Counted from the first letter of the stretch, positions 1 through 7,969 are shown. The stretch is 9,720 nucleotides of DNA from an uncultured Burkholderiales bacterium (GCA_903923345.1 CAIXXI010000377.1:1-9720), one strand, 5' to 3'. Numbers and translations: made by a program. The notes: generated by a model not told the origin, from the sequence alone.

Positions 1-1053
1 CTCGTTCGGCACTCGCGCCAGAGCTATCCGGTGGGCCATCTGTCGACCATGTACTGGCTGGGCCTGCAACCCGGCGATGTGCACTGGACGATCAGTTCGC
101 CGGGCTGGGCCAAGCACGCGTGGAGCTGCTTTTTTGCGCCCTTCAATGCGCAGGCCTGCGTGTTCATCTACAACTATTCGCGATTCAATGGCCCGGCCAT
201 TCTGGATGTGCTGGTGAAGTACGGCGTGAAGACGCTGTGCGCCCCGCCCACGGTCTGGCGCATGCTCATCCTCGAGGACTTCGCCAAGTACCCGGTGGCC
301 CTGCGCGAAGTGATCTCGGCCGGGGAGCCGCTCAATCCGGAGGTGATCGAGCAGGTGCGCGCCGGCTGGAAGCTCACGATCCGGGATGGTTATGGTCAGA
401 CCGAGACCACCGCGCAGATCGGCAACCCGCCGGGTCAGGCGCTGATCCCGGGCTCGATGGGCCGCGCCCTGCCCGGTTATCCGATCGTGCTGCTCGATCC
501 GGACGGACAGCCTGCCGACGAAGGTGAGATCTGCATCGATCTGTCGAAGCGACCGGTGGCGCTCATGGATGGCTACGCCGATGATGCCGACAAGACCACC
601 GAGGCGATGCGCGACGGTCACTATCACACGGGTGATGTCGGCATGCGCGATGCACAGGGCTACATCACCTATGTCGGCCGCGCCGACGATGTGTTCAAGG
701 CGTCCGGCTATCGCATCAGTCCGTTCGAGCTCGAAAGCGCGCTCATCGAACACCCCGCCGTGGCCGAAGCCGCGGTGGTGCCCTCGCCCGACGCGGTCCG
801 CGGATTTGTGCCGAAGGCCTATGTGATCCTCGCCCCCGGGCATGAACCGAATGCCGACACCGCCCGGTCAATCTTCAAGTTCCTGAAAGACCGTGTTTCG
901 GCGTACAAGATGATCCGGCGCATCGAGTTCTCGGACCTGCCCAAGACGATTTCCGGAAAGATTCGCAGGGTCGAGCTGCGTGGCCAGGAGAAGAACCGAC
1001 CGGCAAGTGGTTCGCGCACGGCCGAGGAGTTTCTGGAGGAATCCTTCAGGTGA
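1..1053 (+). CDS. Acyl-CoA synthetase (AMP-forming, medium-chain/ACSM-like), 5'-truncated by window edge
   Basis: The reading frame is open from base 1 (350 codons to the TGA at 1051-1053), so the gene starts outside the window; the GTG at 31 is internal, because the preceding residues LVRHSRQSYP fit the segment just after the family's P-loop. Members activate a carboxylic acid to acyl-AMP and then to acyl-CoA in the cytoplasm. Counting from the first codon, visible motifs are the adenylate-binding GYGQTE (130-135), YHTGD (208-212) with the ATP-ribose Asp, the hinge region GRADDVFKASGYRIS (226-240), and PKTISGKIRR (314-323) with the catalytic Lys at 320. The segment SSPGWAKHAW and overall shape resemble medium-chain acyl-CoA synthetases (ACSM type, usually about 550 residues), so roughly 200 N-terminal residues are missing. 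The gene converges on the minus-strand operon. Family is certain; substrate is unknown. It might feed the neighbouring CoA pathway, but this is inference. Confidence 0.93.
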   Translation, partial: LVRHSRQSYPVGHLSTMYWLGLQPGDVHWTISSPGWAKHAWSCFFAPFNAQACVFIYNYSRFNGPAILDVLVKYGVKTLCAPPTVWRMLILEDFAKYPVALREVISAGEPLNPEVIEQVRAGWKLTIRDGYGQTETTAQIGNPPGQALIPGSMGRALPGYPIVLLDPDGQPADEGEICIDLSKRPVALMDGYADDADKTTEAMRDGHYHTGDVGMRDAQGYITYVGRADDVFKASGYRISPFELESALIEHPAVAEAAVVPSPDAVRGFVPKAYVILAPGHEPNADTARSIFKFLKDRVSAYKMIRRIEFSDLPKTISGKIRRVELRGQEKNRPASGSRTAEEFLEESFR

Positions 1054-1062
1054 GGCGGGGGC

Positions 1063-1090
1063 GGGCGGGCGCCTTCCGGCGCGCCCGCCT
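1063..1090. terminator. GC-rich hairpin between convergent genes, candidate bidirectional terminator
   Basis: A perfect 9-bp inverted repeat, GGCGGGCGC (1064-1072) with GCGCCCGCC (1081-1089), encloses an 8-nt loop; a G-T wobble at 1063/1090 may extend it. It lies in the 49-bp gap between the stop codons of the acyl-CoA synthetase (1053) and the binding protein (1103), the usual place for a shared terminator. Neither side has a T-run, so it is not a classical intrinsic terminator. It may slow polymerase or protect 3' ends. Confidence 0.5.
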
Positions 1091-1102
1091 CGCGCGAAAC
1101 AC

Positions 1103-2137
1103 TCAGTTGTTGAGCTGAATGCCCGCCTTGCGGATCACCTCTCCCCAGCGGTCGATTTCCGACACCATGTACTTGCCGAATTCTTCGGTCGACATGTCAG
1201 GCGCGCTCGACAGGCCGATCTGGGTCAGGCGGTCCTGAAACTCCTTGCTGGTCGTGACCGCGCGCACGCCTTTGTGGACATGATCGAGCACAGCCTGCGG
1301 GGTTTTGGGTGGCGCCAGAATGCCAACCCAGGCATCGGCATTCATCGGGAAGCCCTGCTCGGTCAAGGTCGGCACCTGAGGCGCACCGGCATGACGCTTG
1401 GGTGAGGCAATGCCATAAGCGGTGACCTTGGACAGTGCCGGGGTCACGACGACGGCCGGCGCCATCATGATGTCGTTCTGCCCGCCCATGACGGCCTGAA
1501 ACGCCGGCGCGGCACCCTGATAGGGCACATGGAGCACATCGAGGTTGCCGCCCTGCGCCTTGAACATTTCCATGGCGACCTGTGAGGTGCTGCCCACGCC
1601 CCAGGAGGCAAAGTTGAGCTTGCCCCCTTTGGCAAGGGCCACGAGCTCCTTCAGATCCTTGGCTGGCAAGCCCGGCTTTCCAACGAGCATGAAGTTCACC
1701 ATCGCGATCGGGACCACTGCCCGAAAGTCGCGCGCCTGGTAGGTCATCTTGGTGTAGACGTTCGGGTTGATCGAATTGGTGTCGGCCGTCGCCACCAGCA
1801 GGGTGTAGCCGTCAGGCGGGGAGTTGAACACCAGCTCCGAGGCGATCATGCCGTTGGCGCCTGCGCGGTTCTCCACCACCATCGGCTGACCCAGGCTGTT
1901 TCCCAGCTGCTGGGCCATGGCTCGAGCCGCCACGTCGGTCGCACCACCCGGCGGATAAGGAATCACCAGCTTGATGGGCTTGGTGGGCGCCCAGGCCTGA
2001 GCCTGTGCATAGGCATCCGGTGAGGCCATGCCCAGTGTGGTCACCAGTGCCGCCGCCAGCATCAGACCGATCCGACGCCTGCGCGCCGGGCAGTGGCCTG
2101 AAAGCCCGATTCGATTGTTTTCAGATTCCAGTGTCAT
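1103..2137 (-). CDS. Tripartite tricarboxylate transporter substrate-binding protein (Bug/TctC family)
   Basis: This 344-residue protein matches the usual length of Bug/TctC periplasmic receptors, which bind small organic acids or similar solutes and pass them to a TctAB-type permease or a sensor. The N-terminus is a clear Sec signal: basic RRRR (about 19-22), a hydrophobic stretch (23-37) and a likely cleavage site AYA|QA near 44/45. The mature part starts with the family hallmarks PYPPGGATDVAAR (60-72) and VENRAGANG (88-96), followed by DGYTLLVA and VPYQGAAPAFQAVMGG. I chose the ATG at 2137 because AGGAGG (complement of 2142-2147) lies 4 nt upstream; in-frame ATG 2161 and TTG 2164 give longer forms without such a site. 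It is the last gene of the operon, 30 nt after the crotonase. No TctA/TctB membrane genes are present, which is common for these proteins. The ligand cannot be read from the sequence. Confidence 0.93.
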   Translation of the reverse strand: MTLESENNRIGLSGHCPARRRRIGLMLAAALVTTLGMASPDAYAQAQAWAPTKPIKLVIPYPPGGATDVAARAMAQQLGNSLGQPMVVENRAGANGMIASELVFNSPPDGYTLLVATADTNSINPNVYTKMTYQARDFRAVVPIAMVNFMLVGKPGLPAKDLKELVALAKGGKLNFASWGVGSTSQVAMEMFKAQGGNLDVLHVPYQGAAPAFQAVMGGQNDIMMAPAVVVTPALSKVTAYGIASPKRHAGAPQVPTLTEQGFPMNADAWVGILAPPKTPQAVLDHVHKGVRAVTTSKEFQDRLTQIGLSSAPDMSTEEFGKYMVSEIDRWGEVIRKAGIQLNN

Positions 2138-2141
2138 GTCG

Positions 2142-2147
2142 CCTCCT
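2142..2147 (-). promoter_or_regulatory. Strong ribosome binding site that fixes the binding-protein start
   Basis: On the minus strand the sequence reads AGGAGG, 4 nt before the ATG at 2137. It is the best Shine-Dalgarno match in the operon and decides against the upstream in-frame ATG/TTG codons at 2161/2164. A strong site suits a periplasmic receptor, which is often made in excess over the enzymes. Confidence 0.75.
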
Positions 2148-2167
2148 GTGTTGTGGTCCATCAAATA

Positions 2168-2980
2168 TCAACGCCCTTTGAACCGGGGTGGGCGCTTTTC
2201 GTTGAAGGCTCGGATGCCTTCGGTCCGGTCTTCGGTGGCGACCAGACGGCTGTAGGCCTCGACCTCGAAAAAGAGGCCGGTGCGCAAGTCCATCTGAGCG
2301 CCAAACTCGATTGATTTCTTGACCTGGCGGATCGAGATCGGGGCATTACCCAGAATGCGGCCGATCAGCTCGAGTGTGCGAGGCAGCAAGTCTTCGTCGC
2401 TGTAGACATGGTTGTAGAGTCCGATCGATCGGGCCTCTTCAGCACTGATGAGCTGTCCGGTGAACATCAGCTCCTTGGCCATGCGAGTGCCGACCGCGCG
2501 CGGCAGATGCTGCGTGCCGCCACCCCCGGGCATGATCCCGCGCGCCACTTCGGTGAAGCCGCAGCGGGCCCGTTCCGAAGCGATGATGAAATCGCAGCCC
2601 AGGGCCAGTTCCAGGCCGCCGGCCACCGCCGGGCCATTGACGCAGGCCACGGCCGGCACCGGGCAATCGTAGATCGCCCGCATCATCCGTTCGAACAGAT
2701 AGTGCTGAGTATTGAACTGGTCGTCGCTCATCCCGTCGCGCTCCTTCAGGTCTGCGCCCCCGCAAAACCGCGAACCGACTCCGGTCAGCATGACGCAGCG
2801 ATACCGATCCGGATCGGCTTCGACCGCAGCGAAGATCTCGATGAGATCCCGACCCATCTGGGTATTCATCGCGTTGGAGACCTCGGGGCGATTCAGAGTG
2901 ATGCGCAGCAGCCCCTCAAGCGGCGAGTCGAGCAGCAGCGTGTCAAGCGTCGTGGGAAAGTCGTCTCGGGCATGGGGCAT
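2168..2980 (-). CDS. Enoyl-CoA hydratase/isomerase family protein (crotonase fold)
   Basis: At 270 residues from the ATG at 2980, it has the normal crotonase length. The oxyanion-hole segment CGGADLKE lies at 73-80 and the second one, NGPAVAGG, at 115-122. The two catalytic glutamates of classical hydratases (Glu144 and Glu164 in rat mitochondrial hydratase) align with E124 in GGLELALGCD and E144 in GFTEVARG, followed by GIMPGGGGTQHLPR. With both acids present, reversible hydration of a 2-enoyl-CoA is the simplest guess, but related members are isomerases, dehydratases or C-C lyases. The frame stays open upstream to 3097, but that would overlap the CoA-transferase, and the extra residues do not look like crotonase. 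GAAGG (complement of 2988-2992) lies 7 nt before ATG 2980. It follows the CoA-transferase by 34 nt, so it likely acts on the CoA ester made by that enzyme. Confidence 0.92.
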   Translation of the reverse strand: MPHARDDFPTTLDTLLLDSPLEGLLRITLNRPEVSNAMNTQMGRDLIEIFAAVEADPDRYRCVMLTGVGSRFCGGADLKERDGMSDDQFNTQHYLFERMMRAIYDCPVPAVACVNGPAVAGGLELALGCDFIIASERARCGFTEVARGIMPGGGGTQHLPRAVGTRMAKELMFTGQLISAEEARSIGLYNHVYSDEDLLPRTLELIGRILGNAPISIRQVKKSIEFGAQMDLRTGLFFEVEAYSRLVATEDRTEGIRAFNEKRPPRFKGR

Positions 2981-3014
2981 GGCGAAGCCTTCAGAGAGTG
3001 ATCTGAGGAAATGT

Positions 3015-4190
3015 TCAGTGCGAGGGGGGAGTGAGCAGATCGTCGTGCTCACCAAGACTGGGGCCATTGCCGGCCAGTGGCGGGCGCTGGCCGTCAAAGG
3101 AAATCGGCAATGCCACAGTGGTCAGGTCACCGCGGGGCGTTGCGCGCAGCATCTCGAGCGCCGCGGTCTGCGGATGGGCAAGCACTTGATCAACCGTGTT
3201 GAGCGGGCCGCAGGGGATCGACTGAGCGCTCAGGCGAGCCAGACATTCCTCGGCAGTCATGGCCGCAATGGTCGGCTCGATCAGAGCCAGCAGTGCTGGC
3301 AGATTGCTGACCCGTCCGCCATTGGTGGCAAATCGGGGGTCGTCCACCAGCTCGGGCAGACCAATCTCGCGGCACAAGCGGCCAAACAGGACATCGTTGC
3401 CGGCGGCGATCATGATCTGCTGATCAGCACATCGAAACACTTGATAGGGCGCGATATTGGGGCTGCCGGATCCATTGCGCTGAGGCGGCGGACCCTCTGA
3501 AAGCCGGTCGGTCAACGGCACGGTCATCCAGGCCAGCGCAGTCTCGAACAGCGACACATCGACCACATGGGGCAGGCCGCCTGGCTGACGGGCGCGCTGG
3601 GTGAGTGCCGCCAGGATGCCGATGGCCGCCCACATGCCGGTGCCCATGTCGTTGATCGAGACCGGCACACGGCTGGGCTCATCGCCGGCATGGCCCAGGA
3701 TGCTCATCATGCCGCTGAAGGCCTGGATCAGAGGGTCGTAGCCGGGTCGATCAGCCAACGGACCGTGGCGGCCGAACGCACCCATGTTGCAGTAAATCAG
3801 GTCTGGCTTGGCCGCAGTGAGCGACTGCGCATCGAGTGCATGCTTGACCAGCGCACCGGCCTTGAGGTTTTGCATCACCACATCCGCTTCACGCAGGATG
3901 AACTCGCGAACCGCGCCGAGCGAGGCAGGATCGTCGAAGTCTGCGGTCACGCTGGCCTTGCCATTGTTGACCGCGTGAAACATGCTCGCTGCATCACCGG
4001 TGAACGGCGGGCCCCAGCCACGCGCATAGTCGCCCTTGCCACGCGCCTCGACCTTGACCACCCGAGCACCGAGCTGAGCCAGGATATTTCCGGCAAAGGG
4101 CGCAGCCAGGCTGTGGCCGATCTCGACCACGCACACGCCATCGAGTGGCAAGGCCTGTCGGCGCACGCCTTGCTGTGAAGCTGCGTTCAT
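3015..4190 (-). CDS. Class III CoA-transferase (CaiB/BaiF family)
   Basis: This 391-residue protein fits the roughly 380-430 of the family, which moves CoA between carboxylic acids without a separate ATP cost. The N-terminal Rossmann part opens with LDGVCVVEIGHSLAAPFAGNILAQLGARVVKVE (begins near residue 16), typical of the group. RPGYDPLIQAFSGMMS follows at about 148-163. The catalytic Asp that forms the acyl/CoA anhydride-thioester intermediate in formyl-CoA transferase aligns with D181 in INDMGTGMW. The C-terminal domain includes NGGRVSN and IPCGPLNTVDQVLAHPQ. I chose the ATG at 4190: it overlaps the hyuB stop as ATGA and has GGAGG (complement of 4195-4199) 4 nt upstream. The longer frame to 4418 reads through hyuB and gives an arginine-rich, unfamily-like extension. 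Position between hyuB and the crotonase suggests it activates the acid produced by HyuAB. The substrate pair is unknown; racemase-type relatives are a less likely alternative. Confidence 0.93.
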   Translation of the reverse strand: MNAASQQGVRRQALPLDGVCVVEIGHSLAAPFAGNILAQLGARVVKVEARGKGDYARGWGPPFTGDAASMFHAVNNGKASVTADFDDPASLGAVREFILREADVVMQNLKAGALVKHALDAQSLTAAKPDLIYCNMGAFGRHGPLADRPGYDPLIQAFSGMMSILGHAGDEPSRVPVSINDMGTGMWAAIGILAALTQRARQPGGLPHVVDVSLFETALAWMTVPLTDRLSEGPPPQRNGSGSPNIAPYQVFRCADQQIMIAAGNDVLFGRLCREIGLPELVDDPRFATNGGRVSNLPALLALIEPTIAAMTAEECLARLSAQSIPCGPLNTVDQVLAHPQTAALEMLRATPRGDLTTVALPISFDGQRPPLAGNGPSLGEHDDLLTPPSH

Positions 4191-5899
4191 GAAGCCTCCG
4201 CGATGTCGCTCACGCCGTAGTCGCGCGCTGCCGCCTGAGGACTCACATAGCCATCGAGGACATCGCTGATGACCGCTGCGCGATCGCGCTCGGCCGGATT
4301 GCCGTAACCGCCGCTGCCAGCCGGGCTCAAGGACACCCGATCGCCCTGGCGAAGGATGGCGGTCGCACCCTTGGGTGGCATGCTGCGCACCGCGCCACCC
4401 TGTTCGACCACCGTGCACAGGAAGGGCGCACCGGCGTGCCCGCCGAAGTAGCCTTCCGGGGCAAACTCACCGCGCTCACCTGCGACCGTGAACGAAGCCG
4501 TCTCGAACCCGACCCGATAGGTGCGGCGCGCGGTCAGCCCGCCCCTGTAGCGGCCTGCTCCGCCACTGTCGGGGACCAGCGCCCATTCCTCCACGGTGAG
4601 GGGCATCGTCTGCTCGATGTATTCCACCGGCAGCGATCCGGCATTGCCCACATACACGCGAATGCCATTGACGCCGTCCTGCGTCGCACGCGCGCCCATG
4701 CCACCGCCATGCGGCTCGACCATGCTCACGATCGGGCGGCCGGTACGACGCACCCGTTCGAGGTCGGGGTCGCGACCACCGAACACGCCCGAACAGGCGG
4801 CGCAATTGCTCTGGCCGATCACGCGATCGGGCACAGCCTGCGACAACGCCTTGAGCAGCAGGTCGATGACCCGGGGTGAAGTCTCGGTGTTACCACTCAC
4901 GACCGACGCAGGGAACCGGCAATTGACGATCGTGCCCTCGGGCGCATGAATGGTGACCGGCCGATAGCAGCCCTGATTGATCGGGATCGAGGCATCGGTG
5001 ATCGCCTTGACGGTGAACCAGGTGCTGTTGCAGGTCACCGCCAGCGGGCAATTGATGCCGCCCAGGCTCTGCTCGCCAGTGCCGGTGTAGTCGAAATGAA
5101 TCTGGTCACCCGACACCGTCACCTTCACCTGTAGCGGCACCGGGTCGCCGGGCCAGTCAGCCGCATGAACGCCCTCGGCCCAGTCCTGAGCTTCATAGAC
5201 GCCGTCGGGAATCGCGCGAATGGCCTCGCGCATGAGTGCCTCGGAATGATCGAGCGAACGCTTCATCGCATCGCGAAGCGCGGCGGCACCGTACTTCCTG
5301 CACAGCGAGCCAAGTCGCTGATCGCCCACATAAGTGCCGGCGTACTGCGCTTGAATGTCGAGCAATCGCCCCTCGGGATCGCGGGTGTTCTGGACAATGA
5401 GAGTCTTCACATCCGGCACGATCTCATCGTTGCGAAACAGCAGCACCGGTGGAATGCGAATGCCCTCGCCGAAGATGTCCCAGGTGTTGAGCATGTAGCT
5501 GCCCGGGGCCTGGCCGCCAATGTCGGTCCAGTGCCCACGGGTCATCACGAACGCAACGATCTGACCTTCGAAAAATACCGGTCGGGTCAACTGGATGTCG
5601 GGCTGGTGATTGCCGCCACCCAGATAGACGTCATTGCTGATGATGACGTCACCCGGCCTGAGAAGGTCCTTGCCAATGGTCTCGACCGAAGCCCGCGTCG
5701 AGATGACGGCAGAGCCCAGCATCGTGGGGATGTCGTTGCCCTGCGCCACGAGCTGCATGTCGGCATCGAATACCGCAGCGGAGGCATCTGCGCCCAGGTG
5801 CATGATCGGACTGGCGGCCGTTCGCATCATCGCGACCTTCATCTCGCGAGCAATGGAGTACAGCGAGTTTCGGACGATCTCGTAAATGATGGTTTCCAT
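4187..5899 (-). CDS. hyuB: Hydantoinase B/oxoprolinase family protein (HyuB-type subunit)
   Basis: This protein has 570 residues from the ATG at 5899, the normal size for a stand-alone HyuB subunit (about 520-590). It partners HyuA in ATP-driven ring opening of hydantoins, 5-oxoproline or lactams, or in ketone carboxylation. It begins METIIYEIVRNSLYSIAREM, as in the family. The core SNDVYLGGGNHQPDI (88-102) and RGHWTDIGGQ (121-130) holds H98, D101 and H123, whose 3- and 25-residue spacings match, as I recall, the Mn ligands of the acetone carboxylase alpha subunit. The C-terminal half includes INCPLAVTCNSTW, GGGMGARATQDG and SGGYGNP. Its length is well short of carboxylase alpha subunits (over 700), which favours the hydrolase branch. 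ATG 5938 is in frame but would overlap hyuA by 32 nt; ATG 5899 leaves a 7-nt gap. The Shine-Dalgarno match is weak, so coupling to hyuA translation is likely. Residues 53-63 (AQGNDIPTMLG) depart from the usual HIPVHLG-like motif. Confidence 0.92.
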   Translation of the reverse strand: METIIYEIVRNSLYSIAREMKVAMMRTAASPIMHLGADASAAVFDADMQLVAQGNDIPTMLGSAVISTRASVETIGKDLLRPGDVIISNDVYLGGGNHQPDIQLTRPVFFEGQIVAFVMTRGHWTDIGGQAPGSYMLNTWDIFGEGIRIPPVLLFRNDEIVPDVKTLIVQNTRDPEGRLLDIQAQYAGTYVGDQRLGSLCRKYGAAALRDAMKRSLDHSEALMREAIRAIPDGVYEAQDWAEGVHAADWPGDPVPLQVKVTVSGDQIHFDYTGTGEQSLGGINCPLAVTCNSTWFTVKAITDASIPINQGCYRPVTIHAPEGTIVNCRFPASVVSGNTETSPRVIDLLLKALSQAVPDRVIGQSNCAACSGVFGGRDPDLERVRRTGRPIVSMVEPHGGGMGARATQDGVNGIRVYVGNAGSLPVEYIEQTMPLTVEEWALVPDSGGAGRYRGGLTARRTYRVGFETASFTVAGERGEFAPEGYFGGHAGAPFLCTVVEQGGAVRSMPPKGATAILRQGDRVSLSPAGSGGYGNPAERDRAAVISDVLDGYVSPQAAARDYGVSDIAEAS

Positions 5900-5906
5900 G
5901 CGCGTC

Positions 5907-7967
5907 TCAGAGGTGAATGTTGAGGTTGCCGGCTGCATCGACCTGAGCGTGCTGGCCTGCCTTGAAGATCACGCAACTGCTCGGCTCTTCGATAATCGCG
6001 GGCCCCTCGATCCGGTCGCCCTCCACCAGCGCTTCACGCTGATGCACCGGCAGCGTCTGCATGCGCCCCTCGATGTGCACCCGACGCTCACCGATCGGCT
6101 GTCGCGGTGTCGCCGAACCCGCAGGGCGGACGATGCCGCGCCAACCCGAAGCGACCTTGGCCTGAATCCGAAGATTCACCAGCACGACCGGCTGGTCCGG
6201 TTTGACGAAATTCCACATGCGCTTGTGATTGACCTCGAAGCTGCGTCGGATCTGATCGAGCAAGGCCGCTGGATCCGCATCGACGCCATCGAGCAGGGCG
6301 GTGTCGATCTCGACCGGAATTGAAGCCGGCTGACCGGCATAACGACAGTCGGCCCGAAACAGCATTTGCATGCCCTGGCCGGCTGCAGCCGGCCCGAAGG
6401 TGGCCGCAGCCTCGGCCTGAAGGGACTGACGCAGCTGTGCCAGTCGGTCGGCAGACACGGCGGGCAACTCGGTCTCCACCGCACGCTGCCCGTCAAACTG
6501 GCGATCGGCCATCACCATGCCCAGCGCACTGAACAGGCCCGGCAGTGGCGGCACGATGACCTGGCGAATCTCGAGTTCCTCGGCCAGATCGATTGCATGC
6601 ACCGGCCCCGCCCCGCCGTAGCACATGTAGGCGAATTCGCGAGGGTCGAAACCGCGTTCGACGGTCATCAGCCGCATGGCCTGCGCCATCAGCGAATTGG
6701 AGACGGCCCGCACGATCCGTGCAGCCTCGACGATGTCCACCCCCAAAGGCTTGGCCAGATGCGCTTCGATGGCGCGTTCTGCTGCCGCCGGGTCGAGTCG
6801 GAACTCGCCGCCCAGAAAAGAATTCGGGTCGACGTAGCCCAGCACCAGATTGCAGTCGGTGACCGTCGGACGGGTGCCGCCGCGCCCGTAGCAGGCCGGT
6901 CCCGGATCGGCGCCTGCGCTTTGCGGGCCGATGTGCACGCCACCGCCGCTGTCGATCCAGGCGATCGATCCGCCTCCAGCGCCGATGGAATCGATGTCGA
7001 TGGTCGGCGAACGCACCGCATAGGTGTGCAGCAGTGCCTCGGTTCGCAACTCGGGCCGCGCATCGCGAATCAGTGAGACATCAAAGGTGGTGCCGCCCAT
7101 GTCGCCCAGCAGCAGGCCAGACAGTCCGGTCTGTTCGCTGCTGCGTACGGCGGCACTGACGCCACCCGCCGGGCCGGACTCCAGCAGGACGATCGGCTTT
7201 CGGGCCACCACATCCGGGCTGGCCAGCCCGCCATTGGATTGCATGAACAGCAACTCACCGCGAAACCCGGCTTCCCGCAACTGAGCATCGAACGAGGCGA
7301 TATAGCGCGCGCAGACCGGCCCGAGCATGGCGTTCATCACGGTGGAGCTGGTGCGCTCGTACTCCTGCATTTCAGGATTGACCTCATGGGAGGCCGTGAT
7401 GAATCGATCGGGCAGGGCCGCCTTGAGCCGTTGCAGCGCCAGCACCTCATGCTCGGGATTCACATAAGCATGCAGGAAAGAGACCGCAACCGCCTCGATG
7501 TCGGACTGCGCAATGCGGCGTGCGATCGCATCGAGCTGCGCCAGATCAAGGGCTGTTTCAACCGAGCCGTCATGTCGCAGGCGCTCCTGAACCTCCAGGC
7601 GCCAGCGTCGCTCGACCAGCGGGCGCGGGTTGCGAAATTGCAGGTCGTACAGATCGGCCCGATCATGGCGCGACAGGCGGCGCAGCTCGAGGATGTCGCG
7701 AAAGCCCGCGGTGGTCACAAGTGCTGCGTTCGCGCCCTTGCCCTCGACGATCATGTTGGTGGCCATGGTCGTGCCATGTCCGATGAAACCGACGTCGCTG
7801 CTGGCGGTGCCGCTCAACTCGAGAATGCGTCGGAAGCCGTTCATCGCGCCGACCACACGATCGGAAGGCGTCGTCGACACCTTGGTCGACCAGATCGCCC
7901 CCGACGTGTCATCGATCATCACCACGTCCGTGAAGGTACCGCCCACATCGATGCCGATTCGCCGCAT
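5907..7967 (-). CDS. hyuA: Hydantoinase A/oxoprolinase family protein (HyuA-type ATP-binding subunit)
   Basis: This protein has 686 residues from the ATG at 7967, the standard HyuA length (about 680-700). The family belongs to the actin-like ATPase superfamily and phosphorylates the substrate amide or enolate so that HyuB can complete the reaction in the cytoplasm. The N-terminal nucleotide motif DVGGTFTD lies at 7-14, GHGTTMATN at 63-71, SGPAGG at 264-269, the second phosphate loop GDMGGTTFDVS at 288-298, GAGGGS at 329-334 and ADPGPACYG at 353-361; a GGAGP motif near YMCYGGAGPVHA follows in the C-terminal half. All expected motifs are intact, so the protein should be active. The frame is open up to 8111, but that extension crosses the promoter gap and the family match starts at MRRIGIDVGG. 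The start codon is preceded by a weak GGAAA site buried in a LacI-type palindrome. It is the first gene of the catabolic operon. Substrate class is unresolved. Confidence 0.93.
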   Translation of the reverse strand: MRRIGIDVGGTFTDVVMIDDTSGAIWSTKVSTTPSDRVVGAMNGFRRILELSGTASSDVGFIGHGTTMATNMIVEGKGANAALVTTAGFRDILELRRLSRHDRADLYDLQFRNPRPLVERRWRLEVQERLRHDGSVETALDLAQLDAIARRIAQSDIEAVAVSFLHAYVNPEHEVLALQRLKAALPDRFITASHEVNPEMQEYERTSSTVMNAMLGPVCARYIASFDAQLREAGFRGELLFMQSNGGLASPDVVARKPIVLLESGPAGGVSAAVRSSEQTGLSGLLLGDMGGTTFDVSLIRDARPELRTEALLHTYAVRSPTIDIDSIGAGGGSIAWIDSGGGVHIGPQSAGADPGPACYGRGGTRPTVTDCNLVLGYVDPNSFLGGEFRLDPAAAERAIEAHLAKPLGVDIVEAARIVRAVSNSLMAQAMRLMTVERGFDPREFAYMCYGGAGPVHAIDLAEELEIRQVIVPPLPGLFSALGMVMADRQFDGQRAVETELPAVSADRLAQLRQSLQAEAAATFGPAAAGQGMQMLFRADCRYAGQPASIPVEIDTALLDGVDADPAALLDQIRRSFEVNHKRMWNFVKPDQPVVLVNLRIQAKVASGWRGIVRPAGSATPRQPIGERRVHIEGRMQTLPVHQREALVEGDRIEGPAIIEEPSSCVIFKAGQHAQVDAAGNLNIHL

Positions 7968-7969
7968 AT

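Noticed and set aside
2981..3097. 39-residue N-terminal extension of the crotonase
   Set aside because: It overlaps the end of the CoA-transferase and does not resemble the crotonase N-terminus; ATG 2980 has a suitable ribosome site.
4191..4418. 76-residue N-terminal extension of the CoA-transferase
   Set aside because: It is an arginine-rich out-of-frame reading of hyuB; the ATGA overlap and GGAGG support ATG 4190.
5907..7967. Reading HyuA/HyuB as an acetone or acetophenone carboxylase
   Set aside because: HyuB is much shorter than carboxylase alpha subunits and no small gamma-type subunit gene is present; kept only as a minor alternative.
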